Assembly (NCBI RefSeq): GCF_018619335.1 | Contig: NZ_JAHHDX010000077.1 | Coordinates: 1-56,280, forward strand | Length of the DNA stretch: 56,280 nucleotides | Reading direction: 5' to 3' | From: Alteromonas sp. ALT199 | GTDB lineage: Bacteria; Pseudomonadota; Gammaproteobacteria; Enterobacterales; Alteromonadaceae | Shown here: positions 35,219 to 44,588 of the stretch, in pieces | Layout: each line of letters begins with the position of its first letter | Numbering within the stretch: the first letter of the stretch is position 1 | Position numbers and translations under genes: made by a program | Notes under the pieces: model-generated | Database searches by the model: none | Told to the model about the DNA's origin: nothing | Seen by the model: only the letters and a program-made list of their open reading frames with translations

Positions 35219-36310
35219 ATGAAAACAAGAACGCCATTAGTTGCGGCTAACATCCTAATTGCCTTCACTATTGTAGGATGCAACGGCAAATCAGAACCTG
35301 AAGAAAAAGGCACTTCCATCCAAGTACCCGGTGATAAATTCGATTTGAGTGGGTGGAATATCATGCTTCCTGTTGATGAAGACGGTGATGGAGCAGCAGA
35401 TCGGGTTAAAAACAACGCACTCAAATACTATCAGCACGAAACGTTCTTTTACTTAGATGCAGACAACAATATGGTATTTGTTGCTCCTAACAAAGGCTTT
35501 ACATCGCCCACATCAACAAACACGCGTAGTGAACTTAGACAAGTTTATACAAGCGAAAATGGGCAAGTACCTAGTTATGAAAGCCCTCGTAATTACTTCG
35601 CGTTATCCTCCACGCCGAATAACGAAAACTTTGCTGCTGTAGGCGGGCGAATGCAGGCCACACTTAAAGTTAATCACGTGTCGTTAAATGCAAAGTATGC
35701 CGACAAACCACCCGCTTATTCCGTGGTAGTGGGTCAGATTCATGCTGCAAAATTAAATGATGAAAAAACGGAAGACGCTGGCTTTGGCTGGGGTAATGAG
35801 CCTCTTAAAATTTACTACAAAAAGTACCCTAACCACGAAACAGGAACTGTTTTTTGGAACTACGAAAGAAACCTTCCTGAAAGCCATCCAGAGCGCATCG
35901 ACATTGCTTACCCGGTATGGGGAGATGGCTGGAACACTAACACCGATCCAGGCAGTGACGGCATAGCCTTAGGTGAATCGTTTAGCTACGAGATTAATGT
36001 TTATGGCGATACCATGTACCTTACCTTTTCTGCTGCAAATCACCCCACGGTGAAGCATCAAATAAATCTTGCAGATAATGTAGATGCTTCTGGAAATATT
36101 GATGAGTATGACGACCCTATTGGATATAAAAACGACTGGTTGTTTTTCAAGGTTGGTGCGTATAACCAATGCAGCACAAAGGATGCGCCAACGTTTCGCT
36201 ATCCAGCTTGCCCCGGTACAGGTAATTGGGACGTAGATAAAAAAGCAGGTAACTATACCAGTGTTTCATTTTCTTCTTTACAATTGGGTGACGCGGTAGC
36301 ACCTAAGTAA
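35219..36310 (+). CDS. Polysaccharide lyase family 7 alginate lyase, lipoprotein
   Basis: The 363-residue protein begins with a lipoprotein signal peptide (lipobox IVGC, lipidated Cys21) and contains a single PL7 (alginate_lyase2) beta-jelly-roll domain (about 45-360). The three family motifs are present: R-S-E-L-R (about 103-107), Q-I-H (about 172-174) and FFKVGAYNQ (about 308-316). It cleaves alginate by beta-elimination and is probably anchored to the outer membrane, where it would supply oligosaccharides to the neighbouring TonB receptor. It lies 90 bases downstream of the receptor and 42 bases before the LacI gene. Confidence 0.93.
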   Translation: MKTRTPLVAANILIAFTIVGCNGKSEPEEKGTSIQVPGDKFDLSGWNIMLPVDEDGDGAADRVKNNALKYYQHETFFYLDADNNMVFVAPNKGFTSPTSTNTRSELRQVYTSENGQVPSYESPRNYFALSSTPNNENFAAVGGRMQATLKVNHVSLNAKYADKPPAYSVVVGQIHAAKLNDEKTEDAGFGWGNEPLKIYYKKYPNHETGTVFWNYERNLPESHPERIDIAYPVWGDGWNTNTDPGSDGIALGESFSYEINVYGDTMYLTFSAANHPTVKHQINLADNVDASGNIDEYDDPIGYKNDWLFFKVGAYNQCSTKDAPTFRYPACPGTGNWDVDKKAGNYTSVSFSSLQLGDAVAPK

Positions 36311-36352
36311 TGCGGAAAACCATTTGATACGTAAGCAGTTAGAGAACATTAA

Positions 36353-37384
36353 ATGAATAAAACCAAAGTAAGACTTGTAGACGTTGCGACAAAAGCCGGC
36401 GTTTCAAAAAGTACCGCATCTCAATTTTTAAATGGACGCTTCGACTTCATGTCGTTAGATACCCGCTTACGATTGCAAAAAGCAGTCGAGGAATTAAATT
36501 ATGTACCTAACAATATTGCGCGCAGTTTAAAAACCAATAAAACTCGTACATTGGGGGTTATTGTTCGCGATATCGCGAGTTATTACACAAGCCAAGCAAT
36601 ACGAGGCATGGACGATTATTGTAAAAAGCATGGCTACGACCTATTTATTTATAACTCTGACTTCGACCCCGCAACTGAGAAGAGTGCGCTAACTACGCTA
36701 TGCCAGCTTAATGTAGACGGCGTTATTATTGCCTCGTGTGGCAACAACGCGAAGTTAATCGAAGATATTTCTAAAAATACTGTGCCAGTAGTTCAGTTTC
36801 AGCTTGAGCACGACGACTGCGATACGGGTATTGTTGTTGCTGATTACAAACGCGCATCATTTGAAGCCACAGAGTATCTCATCGAATTAGGGCATAAAGA
36901 TATTTGCTTTGTCACCCAGCAGTTTGAAACGGTAAAGTCACGCCAAGAAAAATATCAAGGATTTGTAGATGCTCATAACAAGCACAACCTGCCGGTTAAG
37001 GAAGAACTGATCCTTCATTGGAGCAGAACTGAGGGCTTAGCCGCTTCTCCTGTAGAGCTTCTTAAATCAGATCTGTCGCCCACTGCTTTTTTCACTCAGC
37101 AAATTGCTATCACTGTTGATGTGCTAAAGGCGTTAGAGCAAGCAAATATTAATATTCCCGATGACGTTTCGTTGTTAGGTTTTGAAGAAATTCCTATGGC
37201 AGAGTTTTTCAGGGTTCCCGTAACAGTAGTAAGACAACAACCTTACGAAATAGGTAGTGAAGCTGCGAGTATGTTGCTGAACAAGATTAAAAGCGGAAAA
37301 GCCTTCAACACCCGTACTTTAGTGCCCTGTGAGCTAGTACTCAGGGAATCTTGCTCAACGGCGAAAGGCATAGCAAAGTTTTAA
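36353..37384 (+). CDS. LacI-family regulator of the alginate locus
   Basis: The 343-residue protein has a LacI-type helix-turn-helix (VRLVDVATKAGVSKSTASQF, about 6-25), hinge helix (YVPNNIARSL) and a sugar-binding sensor domain (about 65-335; DDVSLLGFEEIPMAE). It is the third gene of the receptor-PL7 operon and probably represses it and the divergent SDR operon through the TAAACCGGTTTA-like sites. The inducer may be an alginate breakdown product such as DEH or KDG; this is inferred. Its stop codon shares the sequence TTAA with the stop of the convergent diguanylate cyclase gene. Confidence 0.9.
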   Translation: MNKTKVRLVDVATKAGVSKSTASQFLNGRFDFMSLDTRLRLQKAVEELNYVPNNIARSLKTNKTRTLGVIVRDIASYYTSQAIRGMDDYCKKHGYDLFIYNSDFDPATEKSALTTLCQLNVDGVIIASCGNNAKLIEDISKNTVPVVQFQLEHDDCDTGIVVADYKRASFEATEYLIELGHKDICFVTQQFETVKSRQEKYQGFVDAHNKHNLPVKEELILHWSRTEGLAASPVELLKSDLSPTAFFTQQIAITVDVLKALEQANINIPDDVSLLGFEEIPMAEFFRVPVTVVRQQPYEIGSEAASMLLNKIKSGKAFNTRTLVPCELVLRESCSTAKGIAKF

Positions 37385-39141
37385 GGAGTGGATGTTTCCA
37401 CTCCTTCGTTCCATAACACCACCCTGTTTCGTCCGTTCGCTTTTGCTAAATACAAGGCTTGGTCTGATTCTTTAATTAGAACGTTGATATCCTCTTCGCC
37501 CGGAGAGGTGCCTGCCACACCAATACTTACTGTCACTCGCAGCAGCTTATTGATATCGTGAGTAAATAGATGCATGCGTAAGTTCTCGGCTATTTGTTTA
37601 GCGTACTGAACACGCGTATTAGGTAAAAAGACTAAAAATTCTTCTCCGCCCCAGCGAAAAGTAATGTCAGAGCCTCTGACCTGCCCTTTAATTTCTTCTG
37701 CGACTTTTTGCAGCACCTTATCTCCCATGTCATGACCATACTTATCGTTAACTTTTTTAAACCAGTCGATATCAATAAGCATAACTGACATAAATTTATT
37801 GCTGCGCTTTCCGAGCTCCCAAATCGGGTACACCAAATCTTCAAAAGCGCGCCTGTTATAAAGAGAGGTTAGTGGGTCGAGCCTTGCGTCGCGCTCAGCA
37901 TTTTTTCGTGCTTGCTGCACTTGCTTGTAGTTAAACGCCAGTGAAATAGACAGTAGAGACATTTCCAATACCATGCCAATTTCAATACCTCTGAATGCCC
38001 ACTTTGAATAGGGAATAAGACCCCACGTGGCCAAACTCGACACCGTTGCGCCACCCGTTCCGCACAAAATAGCGGGGAGGAAAAACTTTGCAAGGGTGTC
38101 CCCATTTCGATAGGCTAGTATTCCGATACACAGCATCCAAACCGCAATTGATGTCAGTACCACCAGTTGTGACATCACCGCAAAAGAGCGGCTGCCCACC
38201 AACACGATTATCACCGCAAGAGCTACTAGTGCGCTATAAATATACTTCCTAATCCGATAAAGCCTAGGTAAGTAAAGTTGGGTATTGAGAAACTCAATGG
38301 TGAACCTGACCGCACTGAATAGATACAAAAACATAAACAATGGCATGAGCCACTGCTGAAGGAATACTGACTCTGACCAAACCCACCAAAAACCGTGGCC
38401 TGTGTAGGTAAAATTAAAGACCAGAAACGACAAAAGATATAGTGAATAAAGCAGGTAGCGCCGTTCTTTGAGGTAAAAATATAAAACTAGGTTGTATACC
38501 AGTAGAATGACAAGCGCACCGTATAAAGCGCCATAAAAATATGCATTTTCCGTAGACTTGTCTTTTGCCGCGCCGGAAGGTCCGACATAAATGGGAATAG
38601 TCATTGGGTCTTGGGAAGCAAACCGAAATATCACTAACGTATCTGGCTGGGTAAACCGATAGAAAAGTGATGGCATACGAGCATCTTCAAAACGAGCACT
38701 ATGCGCTTGACTGTCACCAAGCTTAACATGATGTTTTCTTTGACCGCTTTCAAAGAAATAGATGTCGATGTCATCTAGCCACGCATTATCTACCTCTATC
38801 TTGAGAGGAAGGAATGGAACTGTTACTAGGCTGTGTTCAGTAGCGCGACTAGCAAAACCACTATAATTATTTTGATCAATTTCTAACACGCCCCAGATGG
38901 TGTTACTCGTAAACCCATAACTAACCCGCCCGTCAGTATTTTTAACTAAATCATTCTGCTTATATTTGTCAAAAATAGCGTCGGCAGATAACGTACTACC
39001 GTCTTCTAAGTACATCCAAAGCTTGTGATTAACCAACTCCATCTTATTTAATGCCACAGCTTCCTGCGCGTAAGCGTCAGAAAACCAACCCCATATGCTA
39101 TGTGCTATTACCAAGCCGACAAAGAAAAAAAATGCTTTCAT
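37381..39141 (-). CDS. 7TMR-DISM diguanylate cyclase
   Basis: The 586-residue protein has a signal peptide (about 1-26), a periplasmic 7TMR-DISMED2 carbohydrate-binding-like domain (about 30-185), a seven-helix 7TMR-DISM membrane region (about 200-400) and a GGDEF domain (about 415-580). The active site reads GGEEF (about 498-502), and an RxxD inhibitory site (RGSD) lies five residues upstream, so it probably makes cyclic di-GMP with product inhibition. The periplasmic domain could sense an external ligand. It is convergent with the alginate LacI gene with overlapping stop codons; a link to alginate sensing is possible but not shown. Confidence 0.9.
   Translation of the reverse strand: MKAFFFFVGLVIAHSIWGWFSDAYAQEAVALNKMELVNHKLWMYLEDGSTLSADAIFDKYKQNDLVKNTDGRVSYGFTSNTIWGVLEIDQNNYSGFASRATEHSLVTVPFLPLKIEVDNAWLDDIDIYFFESGQRKHHVKLGDSQAHSARFEDARMPSLFYRFTQPDTLVIFRFASQDPMTIPIYVGPSGAAKDKSTENAYFYGALYGALVILLVYNLVLYFYLKERRYLLYSLYLLSFLVFNFTYTGHGFWWVWSESVFLQQWLMPLFMFLYLFSAVRFTIEFLNTQLYLPRLYRIRKYIYSALVALAVIIVLVGSRSFAVMSQLVVLTSIAVWMLCIGILAYRNGDTLAKFFLPAILCGTGGATVSSLATWGLIPYSKWAFRGIEIGMVLEMSLLSISLAFNYKQVQQARKNAERDARLDPLTSLYNRRAFEDLVYPIWELGKRSNKFMSVMLIDIDWFKKVNDKYGHDMGDKVLQKVAEEIKGQVRGSDITFRWGGEEFLVFLPNTRVQYAKQIAENLRMHLFTHDINKLLRVTVSIGVAGTSPGEEDINVLIKESDQALYLAKANGRNRVVLWNEGVETSTP
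37383..37406. terminator. Hairpin at the LacI/diguanylate cyclase convergence
   Basis: A perfect 9-bp stem aaggagtgg / ccactcctt with a 6-base loop lies at the shared stop codons, inside the 3' coding end of the diguanylate cyclase. No T tract follows, so it may be a weak terminator or an mRNA end stabiliser for the LacI transcript. Confidence 0.4.
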
Positions 39142-39414
39142 ACATCAGCTCTTTCTAATAGGGGATTCAGATACAGGGCCGACAATAAAAAAGGTCCACC
39201 CTTGCTAACATCAATATTAAGTTACGCTTATTAACAAGGATTGTGAATAAGTTTATTGGCTAGAAAACAATGTAACCGCTTTTTCTTTGGTTAATTACAC
39301 ATTTACTTTATGCATAGATGCAGAAGCTTGGCATACTATAGTTCGTTCTGCCTATTCACAAAGCAGCAATTTACTGTTCTATTTCCCATAAACCTAAAGG
39401 CATTCGTTCTTTTT

Positions 39415-40347
39415 ATGCTTAGCTTTATTACCAGTACGCTTATTCCTGTATTGATCCTTCTTTTAATGGGTTGGCTTTTTTTCCGAATTAAGTGGCTTAA
39501 TGAAGGGTTTATTGAAGCTGGCTCTAAACTCGTATTTAACGTTGCGCTCCCTGCTCTACTGTTCTTATCAATTGCGCGGGCTGACTTTTCCAAAGCCGCT
39601 AATTTATCTCTTATAAGCGTGGGAGTGATAGGAACACTTATTGTATTTGCTGCGCTCATGATTATCTCTCACATGTCAGTACACCCTTACAAAGCCAGAG
39701 GTGTAGTTGTACAGGGGGGCTTTAGAGCCAACATGGGTATTATTGGCTTAGCCTATTGCGCTAACACCTATGGGCAAGAGGGTCTAGCGGTAGCGTCTGT
39801 CTACATGGGGTGTATTACCATCTTATTTAATGTACTTTCGGTCTTTGTTCTGAACTTTTACCAAGGTACCTCGCGATCATTAATGGGCCAAGTTACCGGC
39901 ATGGCGAAAAACCCGTTAATCTTATCTATCGCTGCCGCTCTGCCCTTCTCATACTTTGAATGGCAGCTCCCGGATACAGTCGTTAAAACAGGAGAATATT
40001 TCGCTCAACTTACCCTGCCACTTGCACTTATATGTACCGGCGCCTCACTTCAGTTCCGCTCGTTTTCCAGTGACTGGTTTAATATTGTGCTTAGTACAAC
40101 TAGCAAATGCGTGGTTTACCCAACTATATTGGTCGCTCTTGCCTATGCTTTCGGTTTTAAAGGAATGGAGCTTGGCATTGTTCTACTTCTCGCGATTTCA
40201 CCCACGGCGGCGGCAAGCTATGTAATGGTGAGAAACTTGGGCGGTGATTATCGCTTAGCGGCAAGCATTATCGCAGTCAGCACATTAGTGTCTTTGCCTA
40301 TTACCGCCCTAGCCTTTGGAATACTAAGCAAATTACAGCTGGTGTGA
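39415..40347 (+). CDS. AEC-family (auxin efflux carrier type) transporter
   Basis: The 310-residue protein is all membrane segments (about ten) in the two five-helix halves of the AEC family, with the half-helix motif FNVALPALLFLSIA and the GGFRANMGIIGLAY segment. Bacterial members move small organic acids such as malate. An earlier in-frame ATG at 39310 exists, but the start at 39415 gives the normal length and N-terminus. It lies 290 bases before the PL17 lyase gene and may export or import an acid formed from alginate, which is an inference. Confidence 0.82.
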   Translation: MLSFITSTLIPVLILLLMGWLFFRIKWLNEGFIEAGSKLVFNVALPALLFLSIARADFSKAANLSLISVGVIGTLIVFAALMIISHMSVHPYKARGVVVQGGFRANMGIIGLAYCANTYGQEGLAVASVYMGCITILFNVLSVFVLNFYQGTSRSLMGQVTGMAKNPLILSIAAALPFSYFEWQLPDTVVKTGEYFAQLTLPLALICTGASLQFRSFSSDWFNIVLSTTSKCVVYPTILVALAYAFGFKGMELGIVLLLAISPTAAASYVMVRNLGGDYRLAASIIAVSTLVSLPITALAFGILSKLQLV

Positions 40348-40464
40348 CGAATACGCTCTAGCCCTTGTTCAATAGCTCTATTTTGCAATCGTCTTTATCA
40401 CAACTTTTAGGGTAAATAGAATCAGAGCTATTAAATCCGAGCAATAGACCACCAAACCTGTCTT

Positions 40465-40504
40465 ACCAATTAAATTACAAAATTTACCAAAATATTTAAT
40501 TGGT
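40465..40504. repeat. 11-base inverted repeat upstream of the PL17 gene
   Basis: accaattaaat (40465-40475) and atttaattggt (40494-40504) are perfect inverted copies separated by 18 bases. They lie about 135-175 bases upstream of the PL17 start. It could be a regulator site pair or a terminator-like hairpin after the AEC gene; there is no T tract. Confidence 0.4.
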
Positions 40505-40637
40505 CTGCTCCATTCTTCTTTCACTTCTGTTATTGTGTTTATTACAAATTGTCATTTTTAAATAACAACATTTTTACCCTACATCCGTTGTTGCCTGTTT
40601 TCATCAATGGCTATTTGATAACAAGGAAATAAATACA

Positions 40638-42878
40638 ATGAACATTAAGAAATTTAGCCTTACCATGCTAGCTGTTGGTATCAGTCTGTCGTCTTTTGCT
40701 AGCGAAGCAAAAGGTCACCCTAGTCTTATTCTTACCGAGCCTGGCGTAGAAAGAATGAGAGACAATTTGGGTGAAGTTCCTCTGTTTGATAAAAGTTTGG
40801 CAACCGTTAAGCAAGAAGTAGATGCCGAAATTGCAATGGGTATTGATACGCCCATTCCAAAGGATTTCTCAGGTGGCTACACCCACCAGCGCCATAAACA
40901 AAACTTCTTCATTGCGCAAAAAGCTGGCGTACTTTATCAAGTGTTAGAAGATGAAAAGTACGCTAAATATATTCGTGACATGTTGTTTCAATATGAAGCC
41001 ATGTACAAAGACTTACCCCTTCACCCGCAAAAGCGCTCATATTCGCGGGGTAAATTGTTCTGGCAATGCCTAAACGACAGCAATTGGCTGGTTTATATGA
41101 GCCAAGCTTATGATGCTATTTACGATTATTTATCTGCTGATGAACGTACAACACTGGAGGACAATCTCTTCCGTCCGTTTGCCGATTTTATTTCATTAGA
41201 AAACCCACAATTTTTTAATCGCGTTCACAACCACAGTACCTGGGGCATTGCTGCCGTAGGCATGATTGGCCTTGTTATGAACGATGAAGAGCTTATACAA
41301 CGTGCGCTTTATGGTATTGAAGACGACGGCTTAGAAGTAGGCGGTAAAGACAACGATGGCGGCACTATTAAAGTAGAAGGTCAGCGTAAGGGCTTTTTTG
41401 CTAATTTAGAAGAGCCCTTCTCTCCAGATGGCTACTATACCGAAGGGCCTTACTATCAGCGCTATGCAATGTATCCTTTCCTAATACTTGCGCTGGCGAT
41501 GGAAAACAATCGTCCAGACTTAAAAGTACTACAGCATAAAGACAATGTGTTGTTAAAAGGTATCGATGCACTTCTTAACCTTTCTGACGCAGATGGCGAA
41601 TTCTTCCCGCTTAACGATGCTCAAAAGGGCATGTCTTATAAGAAAGCTTCATTAGTTACCGCAGTAGACCTCGCCTACTTTTATGGAGAGAAAGATCCTC
41701 GCTTGTTAAGCGTGGTAGAAAAGCAAGGACAAGTACTTCTTCAAGAATCGGGTCTTGAAGCCGCTATTGATATTCGAGATGGCAAAGCGGTTCCCTTTGT
41801 AAAGTCTTCCGTGAATTTAAGTGACGGACCTAACGGTGACCAAGGAGGTGTAGGCATTTTGCGTTATGGCAATGAAGACCTAACGCTTGTGTTTAAGTAT
41901 GCTGCGCAGGGTTTAAGTCACGGTCACTACGATAAGTTATCCTTCTCATTGTACGAAAAAGGTGAGGAAGTCCTGCAAGATTATGGACTAGCTCGCTTTG
42001 TGAATATCGGTCAAAAAGGCGGTGGTAACTATCTAAAAGAAAACACCACGTGGGCTAAGACAACCATTGCACATAATACTCTATCAATAAATGGTACAAA
42101 GCATTTTGACGGGAAGTATGAGGTTGCCAGCCAACATCACTCTGATCTTTTCACTTTCGACGCAGAAAATGACAATGTAAAAGTGGTTAGTGCGACAGAA
42201 GAAAATGCCTACCCGGGTACGTTAATGCACCGTACTATGGCCGTGATCAAAGACGAAAACTTTGAAAAGCCGTTTGTACTAGACATTTTACGCGTTGATT
42301 CTGATAAGAAAAATCAATACGACCTGCCCTTCTATTACATGGGTCAGATAATTGATAAGAGCTTTACTCACGAATCACCTTCCACATTGGCACCATTTGG
42401 TGATGAAAATGGCTATCAACATTTATTTGTAGAGGGCAAGGGTAACGCAAGTGAAGGCAATACTAAGTTCCAATGGCTTCAGCATGGGAAGTACTACACG
42501 CTGACTTCGGTTACTAAAGCAGACGACCAGGTATACTTAACTCGTATTGGCGCAAACGATCCAGAATTCAACCTGCGTCGCGATGCAGCTATTACGCTTA
42601 GGCGAAATGATACCCAGGATACGGTGTTTGTTTCTGTAGTAGAACCACATGGTTCTTACAGTCCGGTGAGCGAATCGTCGATAAACTCAAGAAGCAGTAT
42701 CAAAAATCTTGAGGTGGTTTTAAATAGCGACGCGTACACAGGCGTGCGTATTACCGACGTAAAGGGCGGTACACAGCTATTTATCATAGCCAATAGCAAC
42801 AGCGATAAAGATTCTGAGCACTCTGTCACTATTGAAGGTCAAAAATACAGCTGGAGTGGGCCATATTTTTATAAATAG
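40638..42878 (+). CDS. Polysaccharide lyase family 17 oligoalginate lyase
   Basis: This 746-residue protein has a signal peptide (about 1-22), an alpha/alpha toroid domain (about 60-370) and a heparinase II/III-like beta-sandwich domain (about 395-740). The catalytic residues of PL17 are visible: Asn-His in NRVHNHSTW (about 198-200), Tyr in GYYTEGPYY (about 267) and His in LSHGHYDKL (about 427). PL17 enzymes release DEH monomers from the ends of alginate oligosaccharides, completing the work of PL6 and PL7 lyases in the same locus. It appears to be transcribed alone; a terminator-like hairpin follows. Confidence 0.95.
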   Translation: MNIKKFSLTMLAVGISLSSFASEAKGHPSLILTEPGVERMRDNLGEVPLFDKSLATVKQEVDAEIAMGIDTPIPKDFSGGYTHQRHKQNFFIAQKAGVLYQVLEDEKYAKYIRDMLFQYEAMYKDLPLHPQKRSYSRGKLFWQCLNDSNWLVYMSQAYDAIYDYLSADERTTLEDNLFRPFADFISLENPQFFNRVHNHSTWGIAAVGMIGLVMNDEELIQRALYGIEDDGLEVGGKDNDGGTIKVEGQRKGFFANLEEPFSPDGYYTEGPYYQRYAMYPFLILALAMENNRPDLKVLQHKDNVLLKGIDALLNLSDADGEFFPLNDAQKGMSYKKASLVTAVDLAYFYGEKDPRLLSVVEKQGQVLLQESGLEAAIDIRDGKAVPFVKSSVNLSDGPNGDQGGVGILRYGNEDLTLVFKYAAQGLSHGHYDKLSFSLYEKGEEVLQDYGLARFVNIGQKGGGNYLKENTTWAKTTIAHNTLSINGTKHFDGKYEVASQHHSDLFTFDAENDNVKVVSATEENAYPGTLMHRTMAVIKDENFEKPFVLDILRVDSDKKNQYDLPFYYMGQIIDKSFTHESPSTLAPFGDENGYQHLFVEGKGNASEGNTKFQWLQHGKYYTLTSVTKADDQVYLTRIGANDPEFNLRRDAAITLRRNDTQDTVFVSVVEPHGSYSPVSESSINSRSSIKNLEVVLNSDAYTGVRITDVKGGTQLFIIANSNSDKDSEHSVTIEGQKYSWSGPYFYK

Positions 42879-42914
42879 CGCTCACTTTTTTGGCGCCCCC
42901 CTAAGTCATTTAAA

Positions 42915-42937
42915 AAAGGCCTCAATTTGAGGCCTTT
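42915..42937 (-). terminator. Terminator between PL17 and the decayed receptor
   Basis: The arms aaaggcctcaa / ttgaggccttt form a strong stem; on the minus strand it is followed by TTTTTTAAA. It terminates the leftward receptor remnant and may also stop PL17 transcription. Confidence 0.75.
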
Positions 42938-42956
42938 GTAGTTAGATATCGTCTTA

Positions 42957-44478
42957 TTAGAATAAGTAAGATGCCGATAATTTAAAATTCCGCCCTGTTT
43001 CGTAATCTTGTACTGTATCGCTGCTATAAGATGCATGGGAGTAATAGGCTTTATCGAATAAGTTTTGTACCCCAAGGGTTACAGTAAGTGCACTTATATC
43101 TCTAGGTAGCCATTGCATGGTGATATTGTGAACTTGGTAACCAGCTTTGTGGATATCAGCACCACTGAATACTGAATCATCAGCTAGTGTAACAAGTGTT
43201 GTCCAGTTAACATTCAAGTCATAATCAGGCATGTCGTACCCAAGGTTTAGCGCAATACTATCCCCCACTTCGTAACGCAACTGGTCAACTGTTTCTAGGT
43301 GTTTAGAATCTGATTTTGAGTAACTTAATCGAGCATTAAACAGATCCTTTCGAAGGGAGATAGACGACTCGAATCCATCAATATCATAGTCGCCTGAATT
43401 GGCGTATAGACCCACTGGACGTCCTTTTCTAAATAAGCAACGCCCAGCGTTTTATTAATGCCGGTTTCAGCTTTAAGGCTTTGATCGAATACTGTGGTGT
43501 AGTCTACGTAGCTAGCACATTATAGCCAGTGTGCTCCGAGTTACCCTCAACTCCCAAGGTCACGTAGCTCAACTCGTTTTTATAAAGTGTACTTCTCATG
43601 GTAATGGCATCACCATAGTCTAATTCATGAGCGATAGAGGTACTTGTTCTTGTGTAATCAATGTCTTGAGTTTCAGCGTTAGTATCTTCAGCAAATTCAG
43701 CACCGAAGTTGGTTTTTACGTAATAGTCGCCGCGGTCGTTATATTTATCATATGAAAAAATAAGGCGATTATGCGCATTAACGTCCCAGCCTAACTTTAA
43801 TACTCCATTATAAGTTCGCCCTTCGTTCCCGGTCACTTCGCGACCAGTTCCCGAATCGAAGTTATCCTTATCGGTATAGGTGTAATACAGCATAGCGTCT
43901 ACGTTGTCAGAAATGCGTGTAAAAACCGTACCTGAGCCACCCCAGTAGTCATTTGAAGCAACATCGGTATGAAGGCGGGCTCCAAATTCCTGGCCAGGTA
44001 GTAATAAGTCTTTGGCATCTTTTGTTTCAAAAGCCACGCCACCCGATAACCCACCTGTTAGCACCGAGTTGGTACCGACATTGATATCTACGGCTTTCAA
44101 TATATCGGCATTCACTAAAAGGTTGCCAGCGTGATGGAACATATTATTGTTTTGCGAGATCCCATCAATAGTAATATTCAGGTCTAAATCATCCACACCG
44201 CGAATATTAATTCCCTGCACAATAGAGTGTGAGCCACCAATATCGAGACCGGCTTGATCTCGTAATAGGTCGCTTAGGTGTGCCGCTTGTTTCTTTTCAA
44301 TATCATCTTCTATTAGCGCTGAGTTGATAATATTTGTGCTCCACACTTCAATGACTTCGGTTTCTTCTTTATCGTCTACAGACACTACTGCATTAGTGTC
44401 AGCGTTTACTGTAGAAGACACCCCAGTTAGTAAAGCGCTAATTGTAAAACTCAGTGTGCTCAATTCGAAACGCGACAA
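42957..44478 (-). pseudogene. Decayed TonB-dependent receptor (haem/haemoglobin type)
   Basis: The N-terminal part (44478-43504) has a signal peptide, a plug domain (LSDLLRDQAGLDIGGSHS, INIRGVDDLDLNITIDGI) and the first barrel strands, then ends in a stop. In the next frame VDYTTVFDQSLKAETGINKT follows, and in a third frame RKGRPVGLYANSGDYDIDGF runs through to the C-terminal NFKLSASYLF at 42957. The pieces add up to only about 500 residues against roughly 650-700 for the family, and the joins skip barrel segments, so there is an internal deletion as well as frameshifts. The plug and the GRNFK end resemble haemoglobin/transferrin receptors. It is probably non-functional. Confidence 0.82.
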
Positions 44479-44588
44479 AACATATCCCCTGTTAAAAATT
44501 CAAATGCTATTAAGAATGGTTTGCATTAAATGCTTTTGAGAGGACCGCGGCAACCAATAGTTTATGCACAACATGCATAGTGAGTATT

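Noticed and set aside
39310..39414. Earlier start of the AEC transporter
   Set aside because: The extra 35 residues do not match the family N-terminus; the ATG at 39415 gives the normal length.
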